A DNA stretch of 64,000 nucleotides, taken from positions 30,876,001 to 30,940,000 of the forward strand of contig NC_046675.1 in assembly GCF_003369915.1 (NCBI RefSeq), given 5' to 3'. The stretch is from Drosophila miranda (lineage: Eukaryota; Arthropoda; Insecta; Diptera; Drosophilidae). A program made the position numbers and the translations under genes. Shown piece by piece: positions 11,815-22,382 of this stretch; the stretch's first letter is position 1; the number at the start of each line of letters is the position of its first letter. The notes beneath the pieces were generated by a model. It was given only the letters and a program-made list of their open reading frames with translations, had not been told where the DNA came from and ran no database searches.

Positions 11815-13568
11815 ATGAAGCCACTTAGCCGCCAAACCAGTTTCGCGGCTCTGCTGCTACTCTGTCTTCTGAGCTGCGTCTCGGCCTACAATTATCTGGT
11901 GGTACTCCACACGGCAGCCCGCTCCCACTACCACGTGGGATCGGCACTGGCCAAAGGTCTGGCCGCAGCAGGCCATCAGGTGACTATTGTCTCGCCCTTT
12001 GAACTGAAGAAACCCATCAAAAATATCAGGGATGTGCCTGTGCCCAGTATTTTGGAGTCCATGAAAGGTAAGTGGAATAGTCTTACAAAACTCAGTGCAG
12101 CTCGTTCACATTATCTTTCAGTTGGCTTAAATATAATCTAATCAATATGATTCTATTTCTCGCCTATTGTCAGGCCATATTGGTAAGCTTTTGGAGAAAT
12201 CGCAAGAGCCGATCGTCACACGTATCATTGATTTCCATCACATGGGCCTGGCCATAACCGAATCCATGCTGAGAGATCCCATCGTGGTGGAGCTGATGCA
12301 ATCGAATCAGACCTATGACGCCGTCATCTCTGAAGTCTTCCTCAACGAGGCACACTTTGGACTGGCGGAGCACTTCAAGGCGCCGCTCATAGGATTGGGC
12401 ACCTTCGGGGCCATCAGCTGGAACACAGATCTGGTAAGATTTTACCCAGAAATCCATCAATGACAGGTTCATTACGATTTGTGTTCTCCCTTAGGTTGGA
12501 ACCCCCTCACCGCCTTCTTATGTGCCGCATGCTATGCTCAAGTTATCCGATCGAATGACGCTGTTTCAGCGCATTACAAACCTGGCCTTTGTCTCGTACG
12601 AGTATCTCTTTATAAACTACTACTACCTGCCCCTTCAGGAAGCCATCTACCGAAAGTACTTCCCCAACAACAAGCAGGACCTGTACGAGACGCGGAAGAA
12701 CACAGCTCTGGTGCTTCTCAACCAGCACGTTTCTCTCAGCTTCCCTCGTCCCTACTCACCCAACATGATCGAGGTGGGCGGCATGCACATCAACCGCAAA
12801 CGCCAGCCCCTGCCCAAGGACATTGAGGAGTTCATTGTGGGTGCCAAACAAGGAGTGATCTACTTCTCGATGGGCTCCAACCTGAAGAGTAAGACCCTGC
12901 CTCTGGAGAAGCGTCAGGCCCTCCTGGACACCTTTTCCCAGCTGAAGCAGCGGGTCCTGTGGAAGTTCGAGGACACGGAGCTGCCCGGCAAACCCAAGAA
13001 TGTCTTCATCTCGGACTGGTTCCCGCAGGACGACATTCTGGCCCACGAAAATGTGATTGCTTTCATCACCCACGGTGGCCTGCTGAGCACCACGGAGTCG
13101 ATCTACCATCGCAAGCCCTTCGTCGGCATCCCCATCTTCGGGGATCAGTTCCTCAATATGGCCCGTGCCGAGCAGAATGGCTATGGTGTCACAGTGAACT
13201 ACGCAGAGCTGACAGCTCCCAAGCTACTGGCAGCTATTGAGCGGCTCATCGGAGATCCAGAGGCCACCAAGAAGGTGCAGGACATGTCCGATCGCTATCG
13301 CGATCAGCCGGAGACACCGCTAGAGCGGGCAGTGTTCTGGGTGGAGCACGTGACCCGACACAAGGGCGCCAAGTACCTGCGGAGCGCCTCCCAGCACTTG
13401 GGTTTCATTCAGTATCATAATCTGGACGCCATCCTGATCCTATACGGAGGCATTATCTTTGTTCTGTACTGTCTGTTTTTGCTGATTCGTCGCGTGTGGC
13501 GTCTGCTGCAGGAACTATTTATTGGAAGAGCAAATGACAAGACAAAGCCCAAGGCGAAACTTAATTAG
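11815..13568 (+). CDS. UGT-C, UDP-glycosyltransferase, 3 exons, 528 aa
   Basis: Exons are 11815-12067, 12174-12433 and 12495-13568, with GTAAGT and GTAAGA donors and TTGTCAG and CCTTAG acceptors; phases are 1 and 0. The ATG at 11815 opens a signal peptide ending near Ala24 (CVSA). Catalytic His38 sits in ARSH. The donor signature FISDWFPQDD to FGDQ (about residues 342-390) contains FITHGG. One transmembrane segment near residue 490 is followed by a short basic tail ending KAKLN (KxKxx ER retrieval). It is the tandem sister of UGT-D: exon 1 and the middle of exon 3 are almost identical, while the acceptor-side segments differ. The usually conserved Gly in HGKP is Arg here (IYHRKP). Expected activity is sugar conjugation of small lipophiles; the acceptor is unknown. 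Confidence 0.95.
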
Positions 13569-13605
13569 AGTTAATTTTTGAATTTTGATTAAATCTATGT
13601 TAAGA

Positions 13606-13611
13606 AATAAA
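13606..13611 (+). terminator. AATAAA polyadenylation signal of UGT-C
   Basis: AATAAA lies about 38 bases after the stop codon and is followed by a T/G-rich stretch. Confidence 0.7.
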
Positions 13612-14800
13612 TGTGTACATGTCCAGGATACCTTTAAATGTTTTTGACACATGATTATACCCGCTATTTAAAGAGTTCTGTTGTGGATCCACTCACAAGG
13701 AAACGTCGACCCCATAAAGTATATATTTCTTCTTGATCAGCAGTCACAGCCGATTCGAGTCAATGACCGCCTAAATCTCAGAAGCTATAACAGTTACAGA
13801 AACCAAATGTTGTATCCAGACTCCTGTGATATCACACGCAGAATCATGGAGAGTGATCATATCTACCATTCTGCCGAACCTGGATCAGATCGGATCATTA
13901 TTATAGCCAGAAGAAACAAATCGAGTTGCTGTAGCTCCCTCTCTTACCTCTCCCACACTGTTACCCGTGAGCGGTGGTCAGAAAGATGCCAACTCTCATG
14001 ACAAAAGTGAGCAAAATTTACCAAATTGAGAGAGATCGCGAAAAAAAGACAGAGAGAGAGAGCATGCGGTAGTCTCTGCCTCCAATACCAGTCCCGACGC
14101 AAATAAAACATAAAATTGCAAATACTGTCTGTTTATCGGGTATAATATCAGGTATTATATATCGACAAGGCTGCGGCTCAAATAAAATAATCCAAAGACT
14201 ATACAATTCAACATTTTAAGAAAAAATTTCCACAAGCCGTTGCCTTTTTAAGTTTAAAATTATTATAAGACAAGGAATATCCCGAACATTAGAAGATCCC
14301 TATTACTAAGTTATGAGAAAACCCATAACCTTTATAAATTCAATGCCCCAAGCGAATTCAGCTGTTATATTTGAGTTCTTATATCATTTTCTCCTTCTTC
14401 TTTTCATTAAAATTTTGTACTACAACCAGGTAGAAGAAATCTTATCTGATCGACAAAAAACATTCTTCTATGTCTCCACAAAGCCGGTAAGGTAATCAAA
14501 ACAAAACACGAAACCAACGAAAACCCCATTAAAGAAAGAAAGAGAGAACAAAACCAAACAGAGAACAGTCTAAGAGCGAGGTAGTAGACGAACGCGATAG
14601 ACGAGAATAGAGCGAATGAGTGTGGGAAAAAGAGAGGCAAGAGAGTGGCATACAATCAGGCACGCAATCGTATCGACAGACGTAACGCGTATATACAACT
14701 CGGATTGATTTTGGGCTGAGTAACGATGATGTGGGAACACACCATGGTAGGGTGATACACCAGCCATTGAGCCCGAGACACTCAAAAGCCAGACAGACGG
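13612..14800. other. Intergenic UGT-C to UGT-D
   Basis: No convincing gene. Short frames at 13681-14001 and 14313-14495 lack any family feature. The last part repeats, in diverged form, sequence upstream of UGT-C, as expected for a tandem duplication. Confidence 0.5.
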
Positions 14801-14809
14801 CGGCCTGCC

Positions 14810-14848
14810 TATAATAACACCACTGCCGGCGAGAATTTCCTCAGTTTA
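14810..14848 (+). promoter_or_regulatory. UGT-D core promoter
   Basis: TATAATAA (T at 14810) lies 33 bp upstream of the A (14843) of CCTCAGTTTATT. The context ccggcgagaatttcctcagt matches the UGT-C promoter. The 5' untranslated region would be about 150 bases. Confidence 0.75.
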
Positions 14849-14994
14849 TTTCGGGGCGCCAACGCGGGAATATCGATAGAACATCAGCTGGAACTACGAC
14901 AACCCACATACAAACATTCTATTTCACAACTGGCAGCGATTAGGCCCCCAGTTATTCGTGTATAATTCCAACATTCGGAACACCCTGAACAGCC

Positions 14995-16835
14995 ATGAAG
15001 TCATTGAGTTTTAAAACAAGTTTCGCGGCTCTGCTGCTGCTGTGTCTTCTGAGCTGCGTCTCGGCCTACAATTATCTGGTGGTACTCCACACGGCAGCCC
15101 GCTCCCACTACCACGTGGGATCGGCTCTGGCCAAAGGTCTGGCCGCAGCAGGCCATCAGGTGACCATTGTCTCGCCCTTTGAACTGAAGAAACCCATCAA
15201 GAATATCAGGGATGTGCCTGTGCCCAGTATTCTGGCCGCCATGCAGGGTGAGTTTTTGGGTTTGGTAGTACCAAAATAACACAATCATGGATCATTGCAG
15301 TGGTATTATTTCTCAATTTTGTAACACCCAAATAGAGGGTACTTTGTATTCGCCATATCATAGAAATGCATTCTGAGCCTCTCGCTTATCGTATTTTACA
15401 ATCTTATCAGCACTTGGCTTTTATTACACCATTTCCAGGCAACATAGCCAACCTCTTGACCAGCTCTAAGCAACCGATTATTAAACAAATTGTCAACTTC
15501 CATCACATGGGCCTGAACATAACCGATTTTCTGCTAAGCGATCCTGTTGTGGTCGAACTGATAAACTCGAATCAGACCTACGATGCCGTCATCTCTGAGG
15601 TTTTCCTCAACGAGGCCCACTTTGGACTGGCGGAGCACTTCAATGCCCCGCTGATAGGATTGGGCACCTTTGGGGCCATCAGCTGGAATACAGATCTGGT
15701 AAGACTTGCCTTGAACTACCCAAAGAAGTCTCTTCTTATCCCACTGTTAATTTTGTAGGTTGGAACCCCATCACCACCCTCATATGTGCCGCATGCACTG
15801 CTCAAGTTCTCCGATCACATGTCGCTGGTCGAGCGCGTGGCCAATCTGGCCTTCGTGTCGTACGAGTATCTCTTCCTGAACTTCTACTACCTGCCTCATC
15901 AGGAAGCCATCTACAGAAAGCACTTCCCCAACAACAAGCAGGACTTTTACGAGATGCGAAAGAACACAGCGCTGGTGCTTCTCAACCAGCACGTTTCTCT
16001 CAGCTTCCCCCGTCCCTACTCACCCAACATGATCGAGGTGGGCGGCATGCACATCAACCGCAAACGCCAGCCCCTGCCCAAGGACATTGAGGAGTTCATT
16101 GTGGGTGCCAAACAAGGAGTGATCTACTTCTCGATGGGCTCCAACCTGAAGAGCAAAGATCTGCCCCTGGAGAAGCGTCAGGCCCTCCTGGACACCTTTT
16201 CCCAGCTGAAGCAGCGGGTCCTGTGGAAGTTCGAGGACACGGAGCTGCCCGGCAAACCCAAGAATGTCTTCATCTCGGACTGGTTCCCGCAGGACGACAT
16301 TCTGGCCCACGAAAATGTGATCGCCTTCATCACCCACGGTGGCCTGCTGAGCACCACGGAGTCGATCTACCATTGCAAGCCCTTCGTCGGCATCCCCATC
16401 TTCGGGGATCAGTTCCTCAATATGGCCCGTGCCGAGCAGAATGGCTATGGTGTCACAGTGAACTATGAAGAGCTGACAGCTCCCAAGCTGCTGGCAGCCA
16501 TTGAGCGGCTCATCAAGGATCCAGAGGCCTCCAAGAAGGTAAAGGACATGTCCGATCGCTATCTGGATCAGCAGCAGACGCCTCTGGAGCGGGCCATCTT
16601 CTGGGTGGAGCACGTGACCCGTCACAAGGGCGCCAAGTACCTGCGGAGTGCCTCCCAGGATCTGAACTTCATTCAGTACCACAGTCTGGACGCCATCGTA
16701 ATCCTGTACGGCGGCATCATCTTCGTTTTCTACTGTCTGTTTGCGCTGATTCGTTTCTTGCTGCGCTCCCTGCAGGAGTGCTGTGCCGGAAGGGCAGAAG
16801 CCAGGTCAAATAAGCCAAAGGCCAAACGAAATTAG
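14995..16835 (+). CDS. UGT-D, UDP-glycosyltransferase, 3 exons, 529 aa
   Basis: Exons are 14995-15247, 15439-15698 and 15759-16835, with GTGAGT and GTAAGA donors and TTTCCAG and TTGTAG acceptors. Phases equal those of UGT-C. The signal peptide ends near Ala24; catalytic His38 is in ARSH; the donor signature is FISDWFPQDD...FITHGG; a transmembrane segment precedes a basic tail ending KAKRN (KxKxx ER retrieval). The first intron is longer than in UGT-C (191 versus 106 bp). The protein is nearly identical to UGT-C in the first 80 residues and through the donor domain, but clearly different in residues about 85-120 and 180-235, which shape the acceptor pocket. The Gly of HGKP is Cys (IYHCKP). A related but distinct acceptor range is the simplest reading. 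Confidence 0.95.
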
Positions 16836-16981
16836 AGTGTAGAACTGTCCGTCCCATTGTAGATTCCATAAGAGGCTCCATTTTTTGTGTATCACTGCTC
16901 TAGAAATTTTCGTGTGATTTTAAATATTATTTCGATTCAAAGAGAACATTTCCAAGCCGCTTAGAAACGAATATTAGACTC

Positions 16982-16987
16982 AATAAA
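16982..16987 (+). terminator. AATAAA polyadenylation signal of UGT-D
   Basis: AATAAA about 147 bases after the UGT-D stop; the first such signal downstream. Confidence 0.6.
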
Positions 16988-18187
16988 GGTGCTAAGAACT
17001 TGTGTATGAATATTCCCTGAATTTATTGGTTCTGCTCGAGTCCGTTAAGAGTATATCTGTGTATAGATCTTAGTTCTTGTTACTATTTATTTTTGGTGCG
17101 CTCTTGAAGAGCTTATGAAAATTTCATTTGATTTTTTGCGGGGCAAAAGCGTGCGGTTGTGTCCCGCTTTGGAGCCCGCGGGCCGGGAAACTTGTAAACT
17201 AAAATGGGAAAATATTGTGAACTTCTATCGAAAAAATGCCATAGCCTCTGCCTTCTCTCTCTCTCTTTTCTTTTCTTTTTTTTCTGTTCCATCTCTCTCG
17301 CTTTCTGTGCGATGCTGCAAGTTGCACATAGTTAACGCTTCAGTTGTAAAAATGCCCATCAGCGCGTTCAAATTTTTAACAGCAACCAACTGAGTGCCAC
17401 GCCTCTCACCCACAGCCACACCCACGCCTCCCACCCACAGAACGCCCCTCGGCCGAATGCTTTTATTTTCTTTGCCGTGGCAGCAGCCGGCCCCGGCTTC
17501 CACCGCTCCTTGGACGGGCCAAAAGGCGTGTAAAAGTTTTAGCACAACTTATTGAAACTGTTTTGGGCCAGGGCCATGCTGCTGGAAAATCAACGTCCGT
17601 CGCGGAAATGTTGGCGGCTTTAATGCCGGCTCCTCGCCCATGAAGTAATTGTTCTTGTGGCAGCAGCAGAAGCTCCAAAAGAGGCTTCAACAGAACCTCA
17701 GAAGGAAGCTTATTTGTGGAATAAATAAAAAGGTATATACTAAGAATTACAACAAGTAAGTACTAGGTAAAGGTTTGGGAAAATTCCAATACTTATGTAA
17801 TCTTCAGATAGGCTAATCATCCGACAAATTGATAATTAAGATCACATTCTTATATACTAAGAATTACAACAATTAAGTACTAGGAACAGGTTTTGGAAAA
17901 TTTCAATACTTATGTAGTCTTTATATAGGCTCCCACAAATTGATAATTAGGAGCACATACTTAGAACTCAACAAAACTCTAGCTGTAGCACTGAATAAAT
18001 TAACTTCCGATTCAGTTTAAAGCGCCATTTAAATGGAGTTTATCATGAACTAAATGCACAGCAAGTTGCCTTCAATTTGAATCACAGTTTGCTTTAGTTG
18101 ATATTTTTTTTGTTCTCACTCCATTGATCTCACATCGTACGTGACTATTCAGCTGAAGAGCAACGTCTGCCTTTAAACCTATACATG
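16988..18187. other. Intergenic UGT-D to esterase, left part
   Basis: No supportable gene. Short frames overlap on both strands around 17115-17690 without family features. A tandem duplication of about 117 bp lies at 17734-17961 and is listed separately. Confidence 0.5.
17734..17961. repeat. Two-copy tandem duplication, about 117 bp period
   Basis: The first copy begins tatatactaagaattacaac at 17734 and the second begins with the same 20 bases at 17851. Both continue through agtactagg, caatacttatgta, and caaattgataatta. The second copy is slightly shorter and diverged. Confidence 0.85.
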
Positions 18188-18852
18188 TACACTCAGAGAA
18201 AAATTGCATAGTAATATGAAGCACACCCATATTAATATTAAATAATCGGTTTAAAAAAATAAAAAAAAGGGAAATTAAATAAAATTCAACTAAGACGGCC
18301 CATAATTAATTGAAATATATAAAACACTTTAAAATAAATTGGATATATTAAATTTATAGATTTATATTAAAAAAAATATTTAATTATGAAAATTTAATAA
18401 ATTTAATAAATTAAATATTAATCAATTATGATGACCCATAATTAATGGAAATATATAAAACACTTTAAAATAAATACTATATATTAAATTTATAGGAAAT
18501 ATATTAGATTTATATACAAAAATATTTAATTATGAAAATGTAATAAATTTAATAAATTAAATCGAAATCAATTATGATGGCCCATAATTAATTGAAATAT
18601 ATAAAACACTTTAAAATAAATATAATATATTAAATTTTTAGGTAATATATTATTATATATGTATATATTATAAAGTATTTAATTTAACTATGGATATATT
18701 TAATTTAAATTTGAAATATATTTCAATCAAGTATTTTTAAGTTAATGGTAAAATGTTTGTGAAAGAAAGTGTTTTTTTTTACAATGTCCTCCTTCTTTGA
18801 AAAAATTTATTAGTTCTCTATTCGATTCCTTGGGCTTTTTTCTCTGGGTGTA
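18188..18852. mobile_element. AT-rich element with short inverted ends, copy 2
   Basis: The left end TACACTCAGAGAAAAATTGC and the right end GGCTTTTTTCTCTGGGTGTA are imperfect inverted repeats. The left end matches the element at 8169. Inside are three tandem units of roughly 130-150 bp, each starting cccataattaat-ga-aatatataaaacactttaaaa (near 18299, 18431 and 18580). No open frame and no clear target-site duplication. A MITE-like element with an internal minisatellite fits. It ends about 120 bp upstream of the esterase TATA box. Confidence 0.6.
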
Positions 18853-18971
18853 AATATATTTAAATATACCTACATATATACCTATATATATACTGCCCTG
18901 CATTCTCATTTTTATAGGCTTTAATCGCCGCTGGGTAAATCCCCAAAAGCCATTCCCAACGATACTTTTTG

Positions 18972-19010
18972 TATAAAAAACCCCAACTGAAATGGGAAAC
19001 TTTCAGTTGG
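18972..19010 (+). promoter_or_regulatory. Carboxylesterase core promoter
   Basis: TATAAAAAA (T at 18972) lies exactly 33 bp before the A (19005) of TTTCAGTTGG, the same arrangement as the UGT promoters. It puts transcription start at about 19005, downstream of the in-frame ATG at 18992, so translation should begin at the next ATG, 19028. Confidence 0.75.
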
Positions 19011-19027
19011 AATTGAACAGCAGCAAG

Positions 19028-20838
19028 ATGAACAAGATCTTGGTGGTTCTCCTGGCCATCGGCTCATCATCCGTGCTGTCCCTCGAGGTGCAGACCGACC
19101 TGGGACGCGTGCGGGGAGCTGATCTCACCTCCAGATTGGGCTTACCCTTCTATGCCTTTCGGGGCATACGCTATGCCGAGCCGCCGTTGGCTAATTTGCG
19201 TTTCCTGAACCCCAAGCCAGTGAAGCCTTGGTCGCCCACTGTCTTCGATGCCACCGAAGATGGACCGATGTGTCCCCAGCCGTGGGAAAATCTTACAGAT
19301 GTCTCCGAGGACTGTCTGCGGCTCAACGTCTACACAAAGGATGTCCAGGGTCGCCGGCCAGTGATTGTGTTCTTACATCCCGGCGGCTTCTATGTGTTCT
19401 CTGGCCAGAGCAAGTATCTGGCTGGGCCGGAGCCCTTCATGGACAGAGATTGCGTTCTGGTGGCGCTCAATTATCGCCTGGGAAGCCTTGGATTCCTGGC
19501 CACCGGCACAGCCGAGGCGCCAGGCAATGCCGGGCTCAAGGATCAGGTGCTGGCCCTGCGCTGGATCCAGCAGCACATCCATCGCTTCGGTGGCGATCCC
19601 CAGCAGGTGACCCTGCTGGGCTACAGTGCTGGAAGTATCAGCATAGGCCTCCACATGCTGTCGCCCATGTCGCGGGGTCTCTTCCACCGCGGGATTTGCA
19701 TGAGTGCCTCGCCCTATGGCCAGTCCAAGTATCAGCGTTCGGACTTACAGTTGGCCCAGCGGCAGGCCAGGCTACTGAAGTGTCCGGAGGAGCCTGCAAA
19801 GGATCTGGTTGATTGCCTGAGGCAGAAGCCCGCCCTGGACTATGTGAGCTCCTACAATGGCATGTTTGAGGTGGGATGGAGTCCCGTGCTTAACTGGCAT
19901 GTGGTCATCGAAGAGGACTTTGGTCAAGAGCGTTTTCTGGTAGAGGATCCTTTTAAGACCGCCCGGAGGGGCGATTTCTACAAAGTTCCCCTGATCACGG
20001 GCATCACGGAGTTTGAGTTCCTCTCAGCGGCATTCTGTAGGTTTCATTAAAATCGATGTATCTCCTTTTCTCTATATGTATCTTCTTGCAGTTGATTTGC
20101 GAAACGAGAGCATCATTGGCAACTACAACAGGGACTGGGAGCACTATGCCCCGATTGCCTTGCTCTACGAGCGCGACACGAATCACTCACGTCTTGCCAG
20201 TCGTGTTCTGCGTGAGAAATATTTGGGTAATGTAAAAAAATTGGAGTATCCGCAATCCCTCAAGGGCTGGGGCGAGCTCTATAGCGATGCCTTGATTGGT
20301 GTGGCCTTCAATCGTTTTGTACGCCTGATGGCACCACACACACCCATCTATACGTATCTGTTTCGTTATAAGGGCAGATATAGCTTCCTCAAGAATCCGG
20401 ATAATCAACAGGCCATGGGTAAGAGATTAGTTACTGAATGAGAGATTGTTCTATAAAAGGTATTTGTATTTTCTCAGGACCTGTCCATCACGATGAACTT
20501 ATATATCTGTTCCATGTCTCTCTGGTGAGTCCTCTGCTGAAGCGTGAGGATCCCGAGAATCAAATGGTAGAGCGCCTCACACGCATGTGGTTTGAGTTTG
20601 CCGCAAAGGGGTAAGAAATTGATATGATATGATTCCCAACAGAGTCTGATGGAGCCTTCTTCCTAGGGATCCCCACAACAAGACCGATGAGTACTTGAAA
20701 GACCTGCACTGGCCTCTGTATAATGATAAAGATAAATCTTACCTGGAAATTGATACACAATTGACAGCCAAAACTGGTGGCTTCAATCTGGAGAGATATC
20801 AGATCTGGGATGAGCTGTTTCCCTTGCCAACTTCGTAG
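19028..20838 (+). CDS. Carboxylesterase, type B, 4 exons, 546 aa
   Basis: Alpha/beta-hydrolase that cleaves carboxylic esters; a signal peptide (MNKILVVLLAIGSSSVLS) and lack of an HDEL-type tail suggest secretion. Exons are 19028-20036, 20092-20418, 20478-20610 and 20667-20838, all with GT-AG borders (phases 1, 1, 2). Catalytic residues are Ser200 in GYSAG (the usual GESAG has Glu), Glu330 in TEFEF and His449 in GPVHHDEL. The oxyanion loop is HPGGF starting at His117. SEDCLRLNVYT is the family's second signature, and RGIRYAEPP is also typical. Length is normal for the family. The start at 19028 is preferred over the upstream in-frame ATG because of the promoter. It sits inside the UGT cluster and shares its promoter design, which suggests joint use in detoxification. 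From memory, D. melanogaster CG4757 is the likely orthologue. Confidence 0.95.
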
Positions 20839-21074
20839 GGAAACTAAGGGTATTTAAAAAGGTATATTAAAGTTAGATATGCCAAAAGGTTTATTCAATA
20901 ATTATTCAGAAAATCAAATATGATATACTGCATATATAGCCAAAGGTCTTTTTTATATAGTTTCTAACTGATTCTCAGAGGTTGAAAAGAGGGAAGGGAA
21001 GGGATATATATTCGCTATAATTCCCGGTATTATTTCAAGGCTGTTCTCTTCAGGCGTTGTTGCGTTATTAGATC
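20839..21074. other. 3' flank of the esterase
   Basis: An ATTAAA variant polyadenylation signal lies near 20866. A segment from 20884 (aaggtttattcaataat... atatactgca) is repeated in diverged form at 21316-21360, on the far side of the TAACAG repeat. Confidence 0.45.
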
Positions 21075-21290
21075 TAGATCGCGGGAGTGAGAGAGGCCTA
21101 ACAGTGAGCTATTACCGGTAGCGCCCACTGGCTGTTAAGGGCGAGCGCTAACAGTGAGCTGTTACCGGTGGCGCCCACTAGCTGTTAGCGGCGAGCGATA
21201 ACAGTGAGCTGTAGCCAGAGGCGGCCACAGACTGTAAAAGACGATCGGTAACATACTGTTAACCAGGTGTTTTTGCCCCTGAACAGAAGG
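21075..21290 (-). repeat. TAACAG dispersed tandem repeat, copy 2
   Basis: Read on the minus strand this block runs ggggcaaaaacacctggttaacag, then units of tttacag, ctgtggccgc, acagctcactgttatcgctc and gctaacagc. It is the same family as the blocks at 4.0, 35.4 and 47.6 kb, in the opposite orientation. Diverged copies of one AT-rich sequence lie on both sides of it. Confidence 0.75.
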
Positions 21291-22042
21291 TATACAAAAG
21301 TCGTACATTTATAAAGGTTTATTCAACAATCATGGAATTATTATTAAATATACTGCAAGTATAACCGTGATTCTATTGACAAGATTCTAGATCTTCCCTA
21401 ATAGAAAAGAGCCATGGAAACTGAAACTCGATTTGGCTATAAATTTCATTTTCAAACTACCAAATTCTCTTTGCCCAAGAAATCACTTTTCTTCCAATCT
21501 GAGGAAAGCAAACAAACAAAAACCAATGCAAACGTCTGCATGAGTCGAGTAGAGAAAAATTCATGAAAAATTCTCATGAACATATAACTATCGCAAAAAG
21601 GTGACCGGAACATGGGACTTGATGTTTGTAGCATATTTTCGCACCAATTTGCAATGCCAGTTGCAGCAAAAATTCTTGTAAAAACAAGAGATAGAGAGAG
21701 AGAAACTGGGGGAAAAAAAATATAAAAGTGCTGTGAAGCATTTGATTTGCTTGGCCAAGTCACAGCATTCCGTTCAGATTCACAGATCAAAAATTGGAGC
21801 ACTGCACGGTAGAGCATTTGTGACACATTTTCTGTGAGTGCAAATTGGATTTTGCTGACACTGCGTGAATAATTCGTTTTCGTTTTCGAGATTGAGCAAA
21901 AAGAAGTCTGCCTCTGCCATGGCAATTAAACAGTGAACGAAATGTGAGAGCTCATTAAAAACGCGTCAGACCACAAAACAGGACATCATTAAATTGTTCG
22001 CCAGGAGCCATGGGCATTTAATGGGGATCAATCGTTGGTATA

Positions 22043-22063
22043 CCCCCCCCCCCCCCCCCCCCC
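22043..22063. repeat. Poly-C tract, 21 bases
   Basis: An uninterrupted run of 21 C residues. Such long C runs are rare in Drosophila and prone to sequencing error, so the exact length is doubtful. Confidence 0.8.
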
Positions 22064-22355
22064 AAACCCTAAATCGCATGAAATTATCTACATTTGCCTA
22101 CCAACAGTCCAGTGGCAGTGGCAGGGGGGGGTGTGGCTATCAAGGGCTAATGGCTATGGTAGCCACACCACATTTATATGTATACATAGCTCATGAATTT
22201 TTGATTACGCATTTGGCAATGCGGCCAAAAACACAGCCAGCCAGAGAGCTGCAAACCAATCCAACGGAAGTGACTCCATGCAATTTAATATTACGCATAC
22301 GCAGCGTATGCAACTGATTGGCAGCGGTTAATAAATACACACAGGCAGGCACACT

Positions 22356-22382
22356 CCCTCTCTCTCTCTCTCTCTCTCTCTC
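22356..22382. repeat. (TC)n microsatellite
   Basis: A run of about thirteen TC dinucleotides; the reverse strand reads as GAGA repeats, possible GAGA-factor sites. Confidence 0.9.

Noticed and set aside
16020-16682. 220-codon minus-strand frame inside UGT-D, with similar antisense frames in the other UGTs
   Set aside because: Shadow frame of the strong codon bias on the coding strand; it repeats at the same place in UGT-C and the protein has no family features.
18992-19027. Upstream in-frame ATG as the esterase start
   Set aside because: It lies upstream of the predicted transcription start at 19005 and would place a polar stretch before the signal peptide.
21452-21925. 157-codon minus-strand frame between esterase and UGT-E
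   Set aside because: Composition typical of noncoding AT-rich DNA; no signal peptide, domain or splice partners.
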